From: CAWINH01 sp963837425
GTDB taxonomy: Bacteria; Chloroflexota; Limnocylindria; QHBO01
Direction: 5' to 3'
Length of the DNA: 14,391 nt
NCBI GenBank assembly: GCA_963837425.1
Contig: CAWINH010000001.1
Location: forward strand, 1 to 14,391
Shown: positions 6,810 through 13,350 of the stretch, piece by piece
How positions within the stretch are numbered: the first letter of the stretch is position 1
Layout: each line of letters begins with the position of its first letter
Made by a program: the position numbers and the translations under genes
The notes under the pieces: generated by a model
The model's input: the letters and a program-made list of their open reading frames with translations, nothing else
Told to the model about the DNA's origin: nothing
Databases searched by the model: none

Positions 6810-7433
6810 TCAGTCGCCGGCGTCACCACTCAGGATGGGCCATGCCGCGCGGAGGTATGCCCAGCCGGACACGACCGTCAGCACCGTGGCCAGCACCATC
6901 GTCCAGAAGCCCGCCGCCTGCAGTGCGTCCCCGATGCCGAGCGACGCCAGTGGTCCGGAGGTCTGGGCGTCGAAGGCGAGGAGGAGGAGCCCGATGCCGA
7001 TGAGCGTCACCGTCGTCTTGTACTTGCCGAGGGTGCCGGCCGCCATGACGACGTCGACGCTCGCCGCCAGCTGCCGCACTCCGGCGATCACCAGCTCTCG
7101 AATCAGGATCAGCGCCACGATCCAGGTCGGGAGCAGCTGCACCTCGACCATCGCCACCAGGACGCCGGCGACGAGCACCTTGTCGGCGGTGAGGTCCATG
7201 AACACGCCGAGGGACGAAACTTCCCCTCGGGAGCGAGCGATCCGGCCGTCGAGGGTGTCGGTGATTGCCGCGGCAGCGAACCCGACGAACGCGAGCAGTC
7301 CGGCGCCGGGGAAGGGCAGCAACAGGAGCGCCACCAGGATCGGCGTGGCCACGATGCGGCCGAGGCCGAGCAGGTTCGGCAGGCTCGTCAGGCGCGCCGG
7401 CCGCCGGCCACCCGTCAGCTCCTGATCGGGCAT
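6810..7433 (-). CDS. pgsA: CDP-diacylglycerol-glycerol-3-phosphate 3-phosphatidyltransferase PgsA
   Basis: A 207-residue membrane enzyme of the CDP-alcohol phosphatidyltransferase family, which makes phosphatidylglycerol phosphate from CDP-diacylglycerol and glycerol-3-phosphate. The full metal-binding motif is present: D59, D62-G63, A66-R67, G76, D80 and D84 (ITDTLDGRIARSRG, then LGVFMDLTADK). LTSLPNLLGLGRI and the later RELVIAGVRQLA and GKYKTT are PgsA-like, which favours this over phosphatidylinositol phosphate or cardiolipin synthases of the same family. The start is taken at MPDQEL, with GGAGG 13 bases upstream. A TTG ten codons earlier (7463) would overlap the plsY stop and is the alternative. 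It lies 19 nt downstream of plsY. Confidence 0.9.
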   Translation of the reverse strand: MPDQELTGGRRPARLTSLPNLLGLGRIVATPILVALLLLPFPGAGLLAFVGFAAAAITDTLDGRIARSRGEVSSLGVFMDLTADKVLVAGVLVAMVEVQLLPTWIVALILIRELVIAGVRQLAASVDVVMAAGTLGKYKTTVTLIGIGLLLLAFDAQTSGPLASLGIGDALQAAGFWTMVLATVLTVVSGWAYLRAAWPILSGDAGD

Positions 7434-7452
7434 CGCTCGCCGCTCGCCTCCG

Positions 7453-8067
7453 TCACGGGCCAATCCTTCGCTCGGTGCCGGCCCGCAGCCGGCGGATGTT
7501 GTCCCGATGCGTGGCCGTCACCAGGATCCCGATTGCGAGGCCAAAGCCGAGTGATGCCGCACTTGTCAGCCCCAGCCAGACGAGGACGCCGGTGACGACC
7601 GGCGCCAGCAACGCCCCCGACAGCGAGGCCGCCGACACGTACCGCGTGCGCCAGACGACCACGAGCATCACCGGAATCAGGATAGCCACTGCCAGCGGGG
7701 CCATGGCCAGCACTCCGCCGCCGGCCGTCGCCACCCCGCGCCCCCCGCGCAGGCCGATGAAGACCGACCACGTGTGCCCGACGACCGCCGCCAGGCCGCT
7801 GCCGGCCGCCACCCACTCGGTGGCGGCGGTGTCGCCCATCAGCCATCGCGCGAGCACGACGGCGGCGACGCCCTTCGCCACGTCGGCAACGAGCACGGGC
7901 AGCGCCCAGCGCAGCCCGAGCGCGCGCATGACGTTCGTCGATCCGGTCCGTCGTGAGCCGAGCAAGCGCGGGTCCATCCCTCCCGCCAGGCGCGCAGCGA
8001 TGACGCCGACCGGAATGGCGCCGAGTAGATACCCGGCCGCGACTGCGGCGACCGCGGGGAGCGTCAA
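7453..8067 (-). CDS. plsY: Acyl-phosphate glycerol-3-phosphate acyltransferase PlsY
   Basis: A 204-residue integral membrane enzyme that transfers an acyl group from acyl-phosphate to glycerol-3-phosphate, the first committed step of phospholipid synthesis. All PlsY signatures are visible: GYLLGAIPVG near residue 15, GSRRTGSTNVMR at 37-48, DVAKG at 62-66, VVGHTWSVFIGLRGGRGVAT at 95-114, and the C-terminal HRDNIRRLRAGTE at 187-199. The glycine-rich loop reads RTGSTN where Proteobacteria have an IGATN-like sequence, as in other Chloroflexota-type PlsY. The start is a TTG without a Shine-Dalgarno, and a GC-rich hairpin lies 12 bases upstream. No PlsX gene is in the window. It sits directly before pgsA, so precursor and headgroup steps are probably co-expressed. 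Confidence 0.92.
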   Translation of the reverse strand: MTLPAVAAVAAGYLLGAIPVGVIAARLAGGMDPRLLGSRRTGSTNVMRALGLRWALPVLVADVAKGVAAVVLARWLMGDTAATEWVAAGSGLAAVVGHTWSVFIGLRGGRGVATAGGGVLAMAPLAVAILIPVMLVVVWRTRYVSAASLSGALLAPVVTGVLVWLGLTSAASLGFGLAIGILVTATHRDNIRRLRAGTERRIGP

Positions 8068-8079
8068 GGCGTGCCGCGA

Positions 8080-8098
8080 GCCCGGATCAGGTCCGGGC
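8080..8098 (-). other. RNA hairpin before the plsY start
   Basis: GCCCGGA and TCCGGGC form a perfect 7-bp stem around a 5-base loop. The loop holds the stop codon of the upstream membrane-protein gene, and the 3' side of the stem ends 12 bases before the TTG start of plsY on the minus strand. There is no U-tract, so it is unlikely to be a plain terminator. It could shape translation of plsY or mark an RNA processing site. Pairing is seen; function is inferred. Confidence 0.4.
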
Positions 8099-8422
8099 GC
8101 TCATCCGTCGCTGCGCATAGCGGAAGCCCACGGCGAGGGCTGCCCACACGGCCGCGGCGGCGATGCCAACGTAGAGTGCCAGCGGCATGCCGCGCGGCCA
8201 GGCAAAGGAGAAGGCGGTGAGGCCGATGAGCACGGCGCCCCCCACGGCCCACAGCAGGAAGCGTCCGCTCGCGAATCCCGTCGCCTCGGCGGGACGCCGG
8301 TCCGGGCGCCGCGACCGCGATCGCTGGGCGCGCGCCCGTGCCGCCGAGCTGCCGGCCGGCAGCGCGTAGGGGTCGGAGTTCTTCACGAGCCGCTTGTAGG
8401 CGCGGCGCTCAGCGCGCGACAT
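8087..8422 (-). CDS. Small two-helix membrane protein, function unknown
   Basis: A 111-residue protein with a strongly basic N-terminal half (MSRAERRAYKRLVKN, later RARAQRSRSRRPDRR) and two hydrophobic segments at about 54-74 and 80-101, the second followed by RYAQRR. The positive-inside rule puts both ends in the cytoplasm. The KRLVKNSDPYALP stretch near the N terminus looks like a conserved element rather than random low-complexity sequence. It lies 21 nt after the NADH dehydrogenase gene and 19 nt before plsY on the same strand. It may help organise phospholipid or respiratory enzymes at the membrane; that rests on context only. A -10-like TACACT lies nine bases upstream of its ATG. Confidence 0.72.
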   Translation of the reverse strand: MSRAERRAYKRLVKNSDPYALPAGSSAARARAQRSRSRRPDRRPAEATGFASGRFLLWAVGGAVLIGLTAFSFAWPRGMPLALYVGIAAAAVWAALAVGFRYAQRRMSART

Positions 8423-8431
8423 CAGGCCCCG

Positions 8432-8437
8432 AGTGTA
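8432..8437 (-). promoter_or_regulatory. Possible internal -10 element before the two-helix protein
   Basis: TACACT on the minus strand ends nine bases before the ATG at 8422, with no Shine-Dalgarno between. It could give a separate leaderless transcript for the downstream lipid genes. No -35 match is evident. Confidence 0.2.
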
Positions 8438-8443
8438 GTGCGC

Positions 8444-9799
8444 TCACACGTCATCTCGCAGCGCCGCACGTCGCCTTCCTGACGATCCGAGGGCGCTTCG
8501 CTCGTCCTCGACCTTGAGCTGCACCGGGTCCGCCCCGAAGATCGCGGTGAGCGCCCAGTCGATGGCGACACGGAGCTTGCGGTTGAAGCCCGGGGTCTGG
8601 AGCCAGTAGTAGCCGCGCCACATGAACCAGGCCAGCAGCCCTCGAACCCGCACCCCGAACACGATCCCCACCCCGGTGTGGTGACCAATCGACGCGAGCT
8701 GACCGAGCGATCGATAGCGGAACGGCTCGGGGCCTGTTCCATCGATGCGCGCGACGATGTTGCCGGCCAGTCGCTTCGCCTCCCGCACCGCGTTCTGCGC
8801 GGTTGGCGCATGGCGCGCGCCATCAGGCCCGTCGACGTTCGGGATCGCGGCGCAATCCCCGAGGGCGAACACGCCGGGGCGGCTCGTCTCCATGGCGGCG
8901 TTCGTCACCGCTCGACCGGCCGCGTCGGTCTTCACTCCTGACTCGGCGACGAGCGGAGCCGGCCGCACGCCGCCGGTCCAGACGCACGTCCGGGATGGAA
9001 TCCGCTCCGTCGTCTCGCCGTGCGCGATCACGACCTCATCCGGAAGCACCTCCCGAATACCGGTGCCGAGACGGATCTCGTACCCACGCTGCGCGAGCCG
9101 TCGGCGGGCATACTCCCCCATCTCGGGCGGCATCTCCTGCAGGAGGCGGTCGTTCAGCTCGACGAGCACGGTGCGCAGCTGAGCCGGATCGACCTTCGGG
9201 TAGTAGCGCTTCCGGACGCGGCGCAGGAACTCCTCGAGCTCACCGGCCGTCTCGACGCCGGAGAATCCCCCTCCGCCCACGATGAAGGTGAGCTGGGCCT
9301 GCCGCGCGTCGGGGTCCTCCTCGAGGTCGGCGCGCTCGAGCATCTCGATCACCCGGTTGCGGAGACTGAACGCATCGGCCAACGTCTTCATCCCGACCGC
9401 GTGCTCCTCGATGCCCGGGATGCCGAAGCTGTGGGTGATGCCGCCGAGAGCGAGGACCAGCGTGTCGTACGAGAGCCGGTGATGATCGCCGTCGCCGCCG
9501 AGCACCGTGACGACTCGCGAGTCAAGGTCGATGGATCGGGCGTCGGCGGTCACCGCCCACGTGCTGGGCCGGTGGAGCATCGCGCGAAGCGCCATCACGA
9601 CATGCCGTGGCTCGAGCACCCCGGAGCACACCTCCGGCAGCAGCGGGGTGAAGAGCATGAAGTTCTCGCGGCTGACGAGCCAGATCTCGACATCGGTGCG
9701 CCGTCCGAGACGAGCCTCCAGCTCGACCGCGGTCCGGACCCCGGCGAACCCGCCGCCGAGGATCAGGACCCGATGCGGTCGGGCGGCCTGCGCATTCAT
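8444..9799 (-). CDS. ndh: Type II NADH:quinone oxidoreductase (NDH-2)
   Basis: A 451-residue single-subunit flavoprotein that passes electrons from NADH to the membrane quinone pool without pumping protons. The FAD-binding Rossmann motif is LGGGFAG at 14-20. Then come FTPLLPEVCSG at 50-60, the ATG-like LALGG at 116-120, and the second, NADH-binding motif VGGGGFSGVETAGEL at 174-188. VLVELNDRLL carries Glu214, the acidic residue that favours NADH. GVFALGDCA at 309-317 contacts FAD, and APTAQNAVREAKRLA at 331-345 matches the quinone-site helix. A C-terminal stretch (LLAWFMWRGYYWL) is the likely membrane anchor. The start at MNAQAARPHRV places the Rossmann strand right after a short leader. ATGs at 9808 and beyond are alternatives. 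It heads the minus-strand unit leading to plsY and pgsA. Confidence 0.92.
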   Translation of the reverse strand: MNAQAARPHRVLILGGGFAGVRTAVELEARLGRRTDVEIWLVSRENFMLFTPLLPEVCSGVLEPRHVVMALRAMLHRPSTWAVTADARSIDLDSRVVTVLGGDGDHHRLSYDTLVLALGGITHSFGIPGIEEHAVGMKTLADAFSLRNRVIEMLERADLEEDPDARQAQLTFIVGGGGFSGVETAGELEEFLRRVRKRYYPKVDPAQLRTVLVELNDRLLQEMPPEMGEYARRRLAQRGYEIRLGTGIREVLPDEVVIAHGETTERIPSRTCVWTGGVRPAPLVAESGVKTDAAGRAVTNAAMETSRPGVFALGDCAAIPNVDGPDGARHAPTAQNAVREAKRLAGNIVARIDGTGPEPFRYRSLGQLASIGHHTGVGIVFGVRVRGLLAWFMWRGYYWLQTPGFNRKLRVAIDWALTAIFGADPVQLKVEDERSALGSSGRRRAALRDDV

Positions 9800-9852
9800 C
9801 GACCACATGGTGGCGGCCAATCCGTCCGTCCGCAACGGCGCCCGTCGGTCTG

Positions 9853-9859
9853 TACCATA
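9853..9859. promoter_or_regulatory. Candidate shared -10 element between ndh and aceE
   Basis: TACCATA reads as TACCAT towards aceE, ending nine bases before its ATG at 9868, and as TATGGT on the other strand towards ndh, with a leader of about 40 bases. No convincing -35 is found for either direction. The overlap of two -10 boxes would be a bidirectional promoter. It is only a short motif match. Confidence 0.3.
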
Positions 9860-9867
9860 GGCGCGCC

Positions 9868-12564
9868 ATGGAGCAGCAACCCATCCACGAGATCTTCGAC
9901 CAGTTCAAGCAGCAGCTGCCGGATATCGACCCGGTCGAGACCGCCGAGTGGCTCGACTCGCTGGATGCGGTCGTCGAGGGGTCGGGCCGGGAACGCGCCC
10001 GCTTCATCATCTACAAGCTCCTGAAGCGCGCACGGCAGCTGCAGGTCGGCCTCCCGCCGCTGACCCAGACGCGGTACGTCAACACGATCTCGACCGAGCA
10101 GGAGCCGGCGTTCCCCGGCGACGAGTCGACCGAGCACCGCATTCGCCGCATGATCCGCTGGAACGCGCTGGCCATGGTCCTGCGCGCGAACACGCGCTAC
10201 GAGGGCATCGGCGGGCACCTGTCGACCTACGCCAGCGCGGCAAGCCTGTACGAGGTCGGGTTCAACCACTTCTTCAGGGGCCGCGACGGCGACTCGGCCG
10301 GTGACCAGGTCTTCTTCCAGGGACACGCCGCACCCGGCATCTACGCCCGCGCCTTCCTCGAGGGGCGCATCTCGTCGGACCAGATGGACCACTTCAGGCG
10401 CGAGGCGCTGTGGCCAGGAGGCCTGCCCTCATACCCGCACCCGCGCACGATGCCCGACTTCTGGCAGTTCCCGACCGTCAGCATGGGCCTGGGACCGATG
10501 AACGCCGTCTACCAGGCGCGGTTCAATCGCTACCTTGCCGCGCGCGGCATCGCCGACACGAGCCGCAGCCGCGTTTGGGGCTTCCTCGGCGATGGCGAGA
10601 TGGACGAGCCGGAGGCGCTCGGCTCGCTCGGGATCGCCGCCCGCGAGGGGCTCGACAACCTCATCTTCGTGGTGAACTGCAACCTGCAGCGCCTCGACGG
10701 ACCGGTGCGCGGCAACGGGAAGATCATCCAGGAGCTCGAAGCGGTCTTCCGCGGCGCCGGCTGGCACGTCATCAAGGTCATCTGGGCGAGGGAGTGGGAC
10801 GAGCTGCTGGCGCGCGACAGGGACGGCGTGCTGCTCAGCAAGATGAACGAGACGCTGGACGGAGACTACCAGCGCCTGTCGGTGGCGGACGGCGCCTACA
10901 TCCGCGAGCACTTCTTCGGCCCGGACCCACGGCTGCGCGCGATCGTCGAGCACCTGTCGGACGACGAGCTGACGAAGCTGCGTCGCGGCGGGCACGATTA
11001 CCGGAAGCTGTACGCGGCCTACTCCGCGGCGGTGGCGCACACCGGCTCGCCGGTCGTGATCCTGGCCAAGACGGTGAAGGGATGGACCCTGGGCCCCGGC
11101 ATCGAGGCCCGCAACGTGACCCACCAGGCGAAGAAGCTGACGGTCGACGAGCTGAAGATCTTCCGGGATCGGCTCGAGCTGCCCATCCCCGACGAGCAGC
11201 TCGCCGAGGCTCCGTACTACCACCCCGGAACCGATGCCCCGGAGATCGAATACATGCTCGAGCGGCGACGCCAGCTCGGGGGCCCGCTCCCGCGCCGGGT
11301 CGTGGTCCCGATGCCGCTCGCGCCGGCGCAGGGCGGCGTCTACGAGGAGCTCTTCGCCGGGTCGGAGCGCCCGGCGAGCACGACGATGGCCTTCAGCCGA
11401 CTCATGCGCAACCTCGTGCGCGATGAGGAGATCGGCCGGCGGATCGTGCCGATCATCCCGGACGAGGCGCGCACGTTCGGCATGGACCCGCTCTTCAAGG
11501 AGATCGGCATCTACAACCCGCTCGGCCAGCGCTACACGCCGGTCGACAAGGAGCTGCTCCTCAGCTACCTCGAGAAGGCCGACGGACAGATCCTCGAGGA
11601 AGGGATCACCGAGGCCGGCGCCATGGCGGACTTCACCGCCGCCGGCACGAGCTACGCGACGCACGGCCAGCCGATGATCCCGTTCTACGCCTTCTACTCG
11701 ATGTTCGGCTTCCAGCGCACCGGGGACTTCGTGTGGGCGTTCGGAGACGCGCGCGGCCGCGGCTTCATGATGGGTGCCACCGCGGGGCGCACCACGCTCC
11801 ACGGCGAGGGGCTCCAGCACGACGATGGGCACAGCCACGTCCTGGCTTCAACGCTCCCCAACGTCATGGCCTACGATCCCGCCTTCGCCTACGAGCTGGC
11901 GATCGTGGTGCGCGAGGGGATCCGCCGGATGTACGGCGATCCGGGGGAGGACATCTTCTACTACATCACCCTCTACAACGAGAACTGGGTGATGCCCGTC
12001 AAGCCGGAGGGGGTCGAGGACGGGGTGCTCCGCGGCCTCTACCGCTTCCGGCCGGCGGAACGTGGCACGCGCCGCGTGCAGCTTCTCGCGGCGGGACCGG
12101 CCATGCAGCAGGCCCTCCGCGCCCAAGAGCTGCTCGCCGAGCGCTATGACGTCGCCGCGGACGTGTGGAGCGCCCCCTCGTTCCAGCAGCTCCGGAACGA
12201 CGCGCTCGAGGTCGAGCGCTGGAACCGCCTCCATCCCGACCAGGAGCCGCGGGTCCCGTACGTCGTCGAGCAGCTTCGCGCGAGCGAGGGGCCAATCGTG
12301 GCCGCCACCGACTACCTGAAGGCGGTGCCGGACATGGTCGCCCGCTGGGTGGACCGCTCCTTCACCCCGCTCGGCACCGACGGCTTTGGGCGCAGTGACA
12401 CGCGGGACGCGCTGCGGACCCACTTCGAGGTCAACGCCGAGCACATGAGCTACGCCGCGCTGCACGGCCTGTGCCAGGTCGGCGAGGGAAGCCGGGAGGA
12501 GCTCACCATCGCCCTCGGCGAGCTCGGGATCGACCCCGACCGCCTCGATCCGCTGCGGGCCTAG
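9868..12564 (+). CDS. aceE: Pyruvate dehydrogenase E1 component, homodimeric type (AceE)
   Basis: An 898-residue thiamine-diphosphate enzyme (E. coli AceE is 887) that decarboxylates pyruvate and hands the acetyl group to the lipoyl domain of E2. The N terminus (TAEWLDSLDAVVEGSG) is the E2-docking type. RANTRYEGIGGHLSTYASAA at 107-126 and FQGHAAPGIYAR at 150-161 carry the active-site histidines (His117 and His152). The cofactor motif begins GDGEMDEPE at 241-249 and ends near VVNCNLQRLDGPVRGN at 268-283. VILAKTVKGW and, in the second half, GRTTLHGEGLQHDDGHSH are characteristic of homodimeric E1 and separate it from the alpha/beta type. No break is seen. E2 and E3 genes are not adjacent. It starts just after a -10-like box and ends with its stop codon touching the stop of the convergent J-domain gene. 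Confidence 0.96.
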   Translation: MEQQPIHEIFDQFKQQLPDIDPVETAEWLDSLDAVVEGSGRERARFIIYKLLKRARQLQVGLPPLTQTRYVNTISTEQEPAFPGDESTEHRIRRMIRWNALAMVLRANTRYEGIGGHLSTYASAASLYEVGFNHFFRGRDGDSAGDQVFFQGHAAPGIYARAFLEGRISSDQMDHFRREALWPGGLPSYPHPRTMPDFWQFPTVSMGLGPMNAVYQARFNRYLAARGIADTSRSRVWGFLGDGEMDEPEALGSLGIAAREGLDNLIFVVNCNLQRLDGPVRGNGKIIQELEAVFRGAGWHVIKVIWAREWDELLARDRDGVLLSKMNETLDGDYQRLSVADGAYIREHFFGPDPRLRAIVEHLSDDELTKLRRGGHDYRKLYAAYSAAVAHTGSPVVILAKTVKGWTLGPGIEARNVTHQAKKLTVDELKIFRDRLELPIPDEQLAEAPYYHPGTDAPEIEYMLERRRQLGGPLPRRVVVPMPLAPAQGGVYEELFAGSERPASTTMAFSRLMRNLVRDEEIGRRIVPIIPDEARTFGMDPLFKEIGIYNPLGQRYTPVDKELLLSYLEKADGQILEEGITEAGAMADFTAAGTSYATHGQPMIPFYAFYSMFGFQRTGDFVWAFGDARGRGFMMGATAGRTTLHGEGLQHDDGHSHVLASTLPNVMAYDPAFAYELAIVVREGIRRMYGDPGEDIFYYITLYNENWVMPVKPEGVEDGVLRGLYRFRPAERGTRRVQLLAAGPAMQQALRAQELLAERYDVAADVWSAPSFQQLRNDALEVERWNRLHPDQEPRVPYVVEQLRASEGPIVAATDYLKAVPDMVARWVDRSFTPLGTDGFGRSDTRDALRTHFEVNAEHMSYAALHGLCQVGEGSREELTIALGELGIDPDRLDPLRA

Positions 12565-12999
12565 CTAGCCGGCTCGACGCGACGTGGTCAGCAGCCGGTT
12601 GCCGCACTCGCCACAGTAGCGATAGTCCGGCTCCACGCGCGCACCGCAGGCCGGGCAGCGGCCGGGCGAGACCCAGGGCATCGGCCGCCCCCAGGCCAGC
12701 CGCACCCCGAGACGGCGCGGAGCCGGTGGCCAGCCTGCATCCCAGTCGCGCGCGGCAAGGTACCCGATCCGCTCGCGGTCGTAGGACGCGCGGCGCTTCG
12801 GATCGGTCAGGAGCCCGCGCGCAGCGTTCACGACGAGCATCTCCTCGTGGGCGCGGGGCGACGCGTTGCGGTCGGGATGGCAAGTCCGGGCCAGCCTGCG
12901 GCAGGCGACGATCACCGCATCGGTGTCGGCGCCGGGCTCGACCTGGAGGAGCCGATAGAGATCCCGCTCCGGCGCGTAGGGAAACAGCTCCAGATTCAT
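12565..12999 (-). CDS. Small J-domain protein with C-terminal zinc ribbon
   Basis: A 144-residue protein. The N-terminal half (about 12-76) is a J domain: DLYRLLQVEPGAD, a basic helix (RRLARTC), the essential HPD at 41-43, then the VVNAARGLLTDPKRRASYDRE helix. J domains stimulate the ATPase of Hsp70 (DnaK). A linker rich in proline and tryptophan leads to a zinc ribbon with C115-x2-C118 and C129-x2-C132 (CPACGARV, YRYCGECG). There is no glycine/phenylalanine region and no DnaJ substrate domain, so it is a specialised co-chaperone rather than DnaJ. The ribbon may bring a client or RNA. No dnaK or grpE is nearby. Its stop codon abuts that of aceE (shared TAGCTA), and an upstream -10-like TACCAT lies ten bases before the ATG. 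Confidence 0.85.
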   Translation of the reverse strand: MNLELFPYAPERDLYRLLQVEPGADTDAVIVACRRLARTCHPDRNASPRAHEEMLVVNAARGLLTDPKRRASYDRERIGYLAARDWDAGWPPAPRRLGVRLAWGRPMPWVSPGRCPACGARVEPDYRYCGECGNRLLTTSRRAG

Positions 13000-13009
13000 T
13001 CCCGCGCGG

Positions 13010-13015
13010 ATGGTA
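13010..13015 (-). promoter_or_regulatory. Candidate -10 element of the J-domain gene
   Basis: TACCAT on the minus strand ends ten bases before the ATG at 12999. It has the same sequence and nearly the same spacing as the box before aceE. No Shine-Dalgarno lies between them, which fits a leaderless or very short leader transcript. Confidence 0.3.
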
Positions 13016-13115
13016 GCCGCTCCGGATGAGCCGATGCGCCGCCTTCCTGCACACCCCGCTTTGACGGCGCCGCCTTCACATTATGAACCGCAAGAGCAGT
13101 ATTTGGCAATGGCAG

Positions 13116-13144
13116 TTGACAGATCGTGCGCTGATACCTATGAT
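13116..13144 (+). promoter_or_regulatory. Consensus sigma-70-type promoter upstream of DUF2089
   Basis: TTGACA at 13116-13121 and TATGAT at 13139-13144 are separated by exactly 17 bases, the ideal spacing, with only one mismatch to the full consensus (TATAAT). It is by far the best promoter match in the window. Transcription would start near 13151 and give a leader of about 200 bases before the DUF2089 ATG at 13351. Confidence 0.65.
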
Positions 13145-13168
13145 GCGTCATGGGACAACACAAATAGG

Positions 13169-13187
13169 CAATACTTACTCCGTATTG
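13169..13187. promoter_or_regulatory. Palindrome CAATAC-N7-GTATTG, candidate operator
   Basis: Two perfect 6-base arms with a 7-base centre lie about 20-35 bases downstream of the predicted transcription start. The size and position suit a repressor site, or a weak AU-rich hairpin in the leader RNA. The nearby DUF2089 gene encodes an HTH protein, so autoregulation is possible but not shown. Confidence 0.4.
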
Positions 13188-13239
13188 GGAAAGGCGAGAG
13201 CGAAATGTTTGAGTCACTTGTCCACTACGATCTCCTCGC

Positions 13240-13259
13240 TGCGGAGGATCGGCTCCGCA
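13240..13259 (+). other. Leader RNA hairpin
   Basis: TGCGGAG and CTCCGCA form a perfect 7-bp stem around the loop GATCGG, about 90 bases into the predicted leader of the DUF2089 transcript. No T-run follows, so it is not a classical terminator. It could be an attenuation or pausing structure, or the 3' part of a short RNA. Confidence 0.35.
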
Positions 13260-13350
13260 CGAAGCGGTCAGAATCGCCATCCCGCAGCACGAGGCGCCCG
13301 TTCCGCGCCACGGCGCGCCGGGTGGCGGTGCGCGGCCGGCGGGGCTGACG

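Larger units (their letters stand above)
13016..13350 (+). other. Intergenic region with an AT-rich island
   Basis: About 335 bases lie between the divergent J-domain and DUF2089 genes, with no convincing gene. Bases 13081-13230 are about 46% GC by direct count, against roughly two thirds elsewhere. Several frames stay open through it, but third-position GC is near 50% in the two longest, unlike the strong GC bias of the real genes. The island holds a consensus promoter, a palindrome and a hairpin, listed separately. To its left, the 11-base GCGCCGCCTTC occurs twice, 31 bases apart (13036 and 13067). To its right, 13260-13350 is GC-rich with nothing distinct except a small reading frame (13205-13348) discussed in the findings. 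Confidence 0.6.

Noticed and set aside
10429..11838. Long open frame opposite aceE (minus strand, about 469 codons)
   Set aside because: It is composed of Arg/Val/Glu/His-rich sequence with no domain, as expected for the antisense of a GC-rich gene with strong codon bias.
12568..12575. AGCCGGCT palindrome just after the aceE stop as a terminator
   Set aside because: The palindrome has no loop, so it cannot fold as a hairpin, and no T-run follows.
966..13074. The 14-mer TTGACGGCGCCGCC occurs at 966-979 and again at 13061-13074
   Set aside because: One shared 14-mer is near chance expectation in a GC-rich window of this size, the flanks do not match, and the first copy spans the stop codon of the MBL gene with no -10 after it.
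13036..13077. Direct repeat GCGCCGCCTTC, two copies 31 bases apart
   Set aside because: The spacing is near three helical turns, but the motif is low-complexity GC and no third copy or link to the promoter is evident. It is noted in the intergenic entry only.
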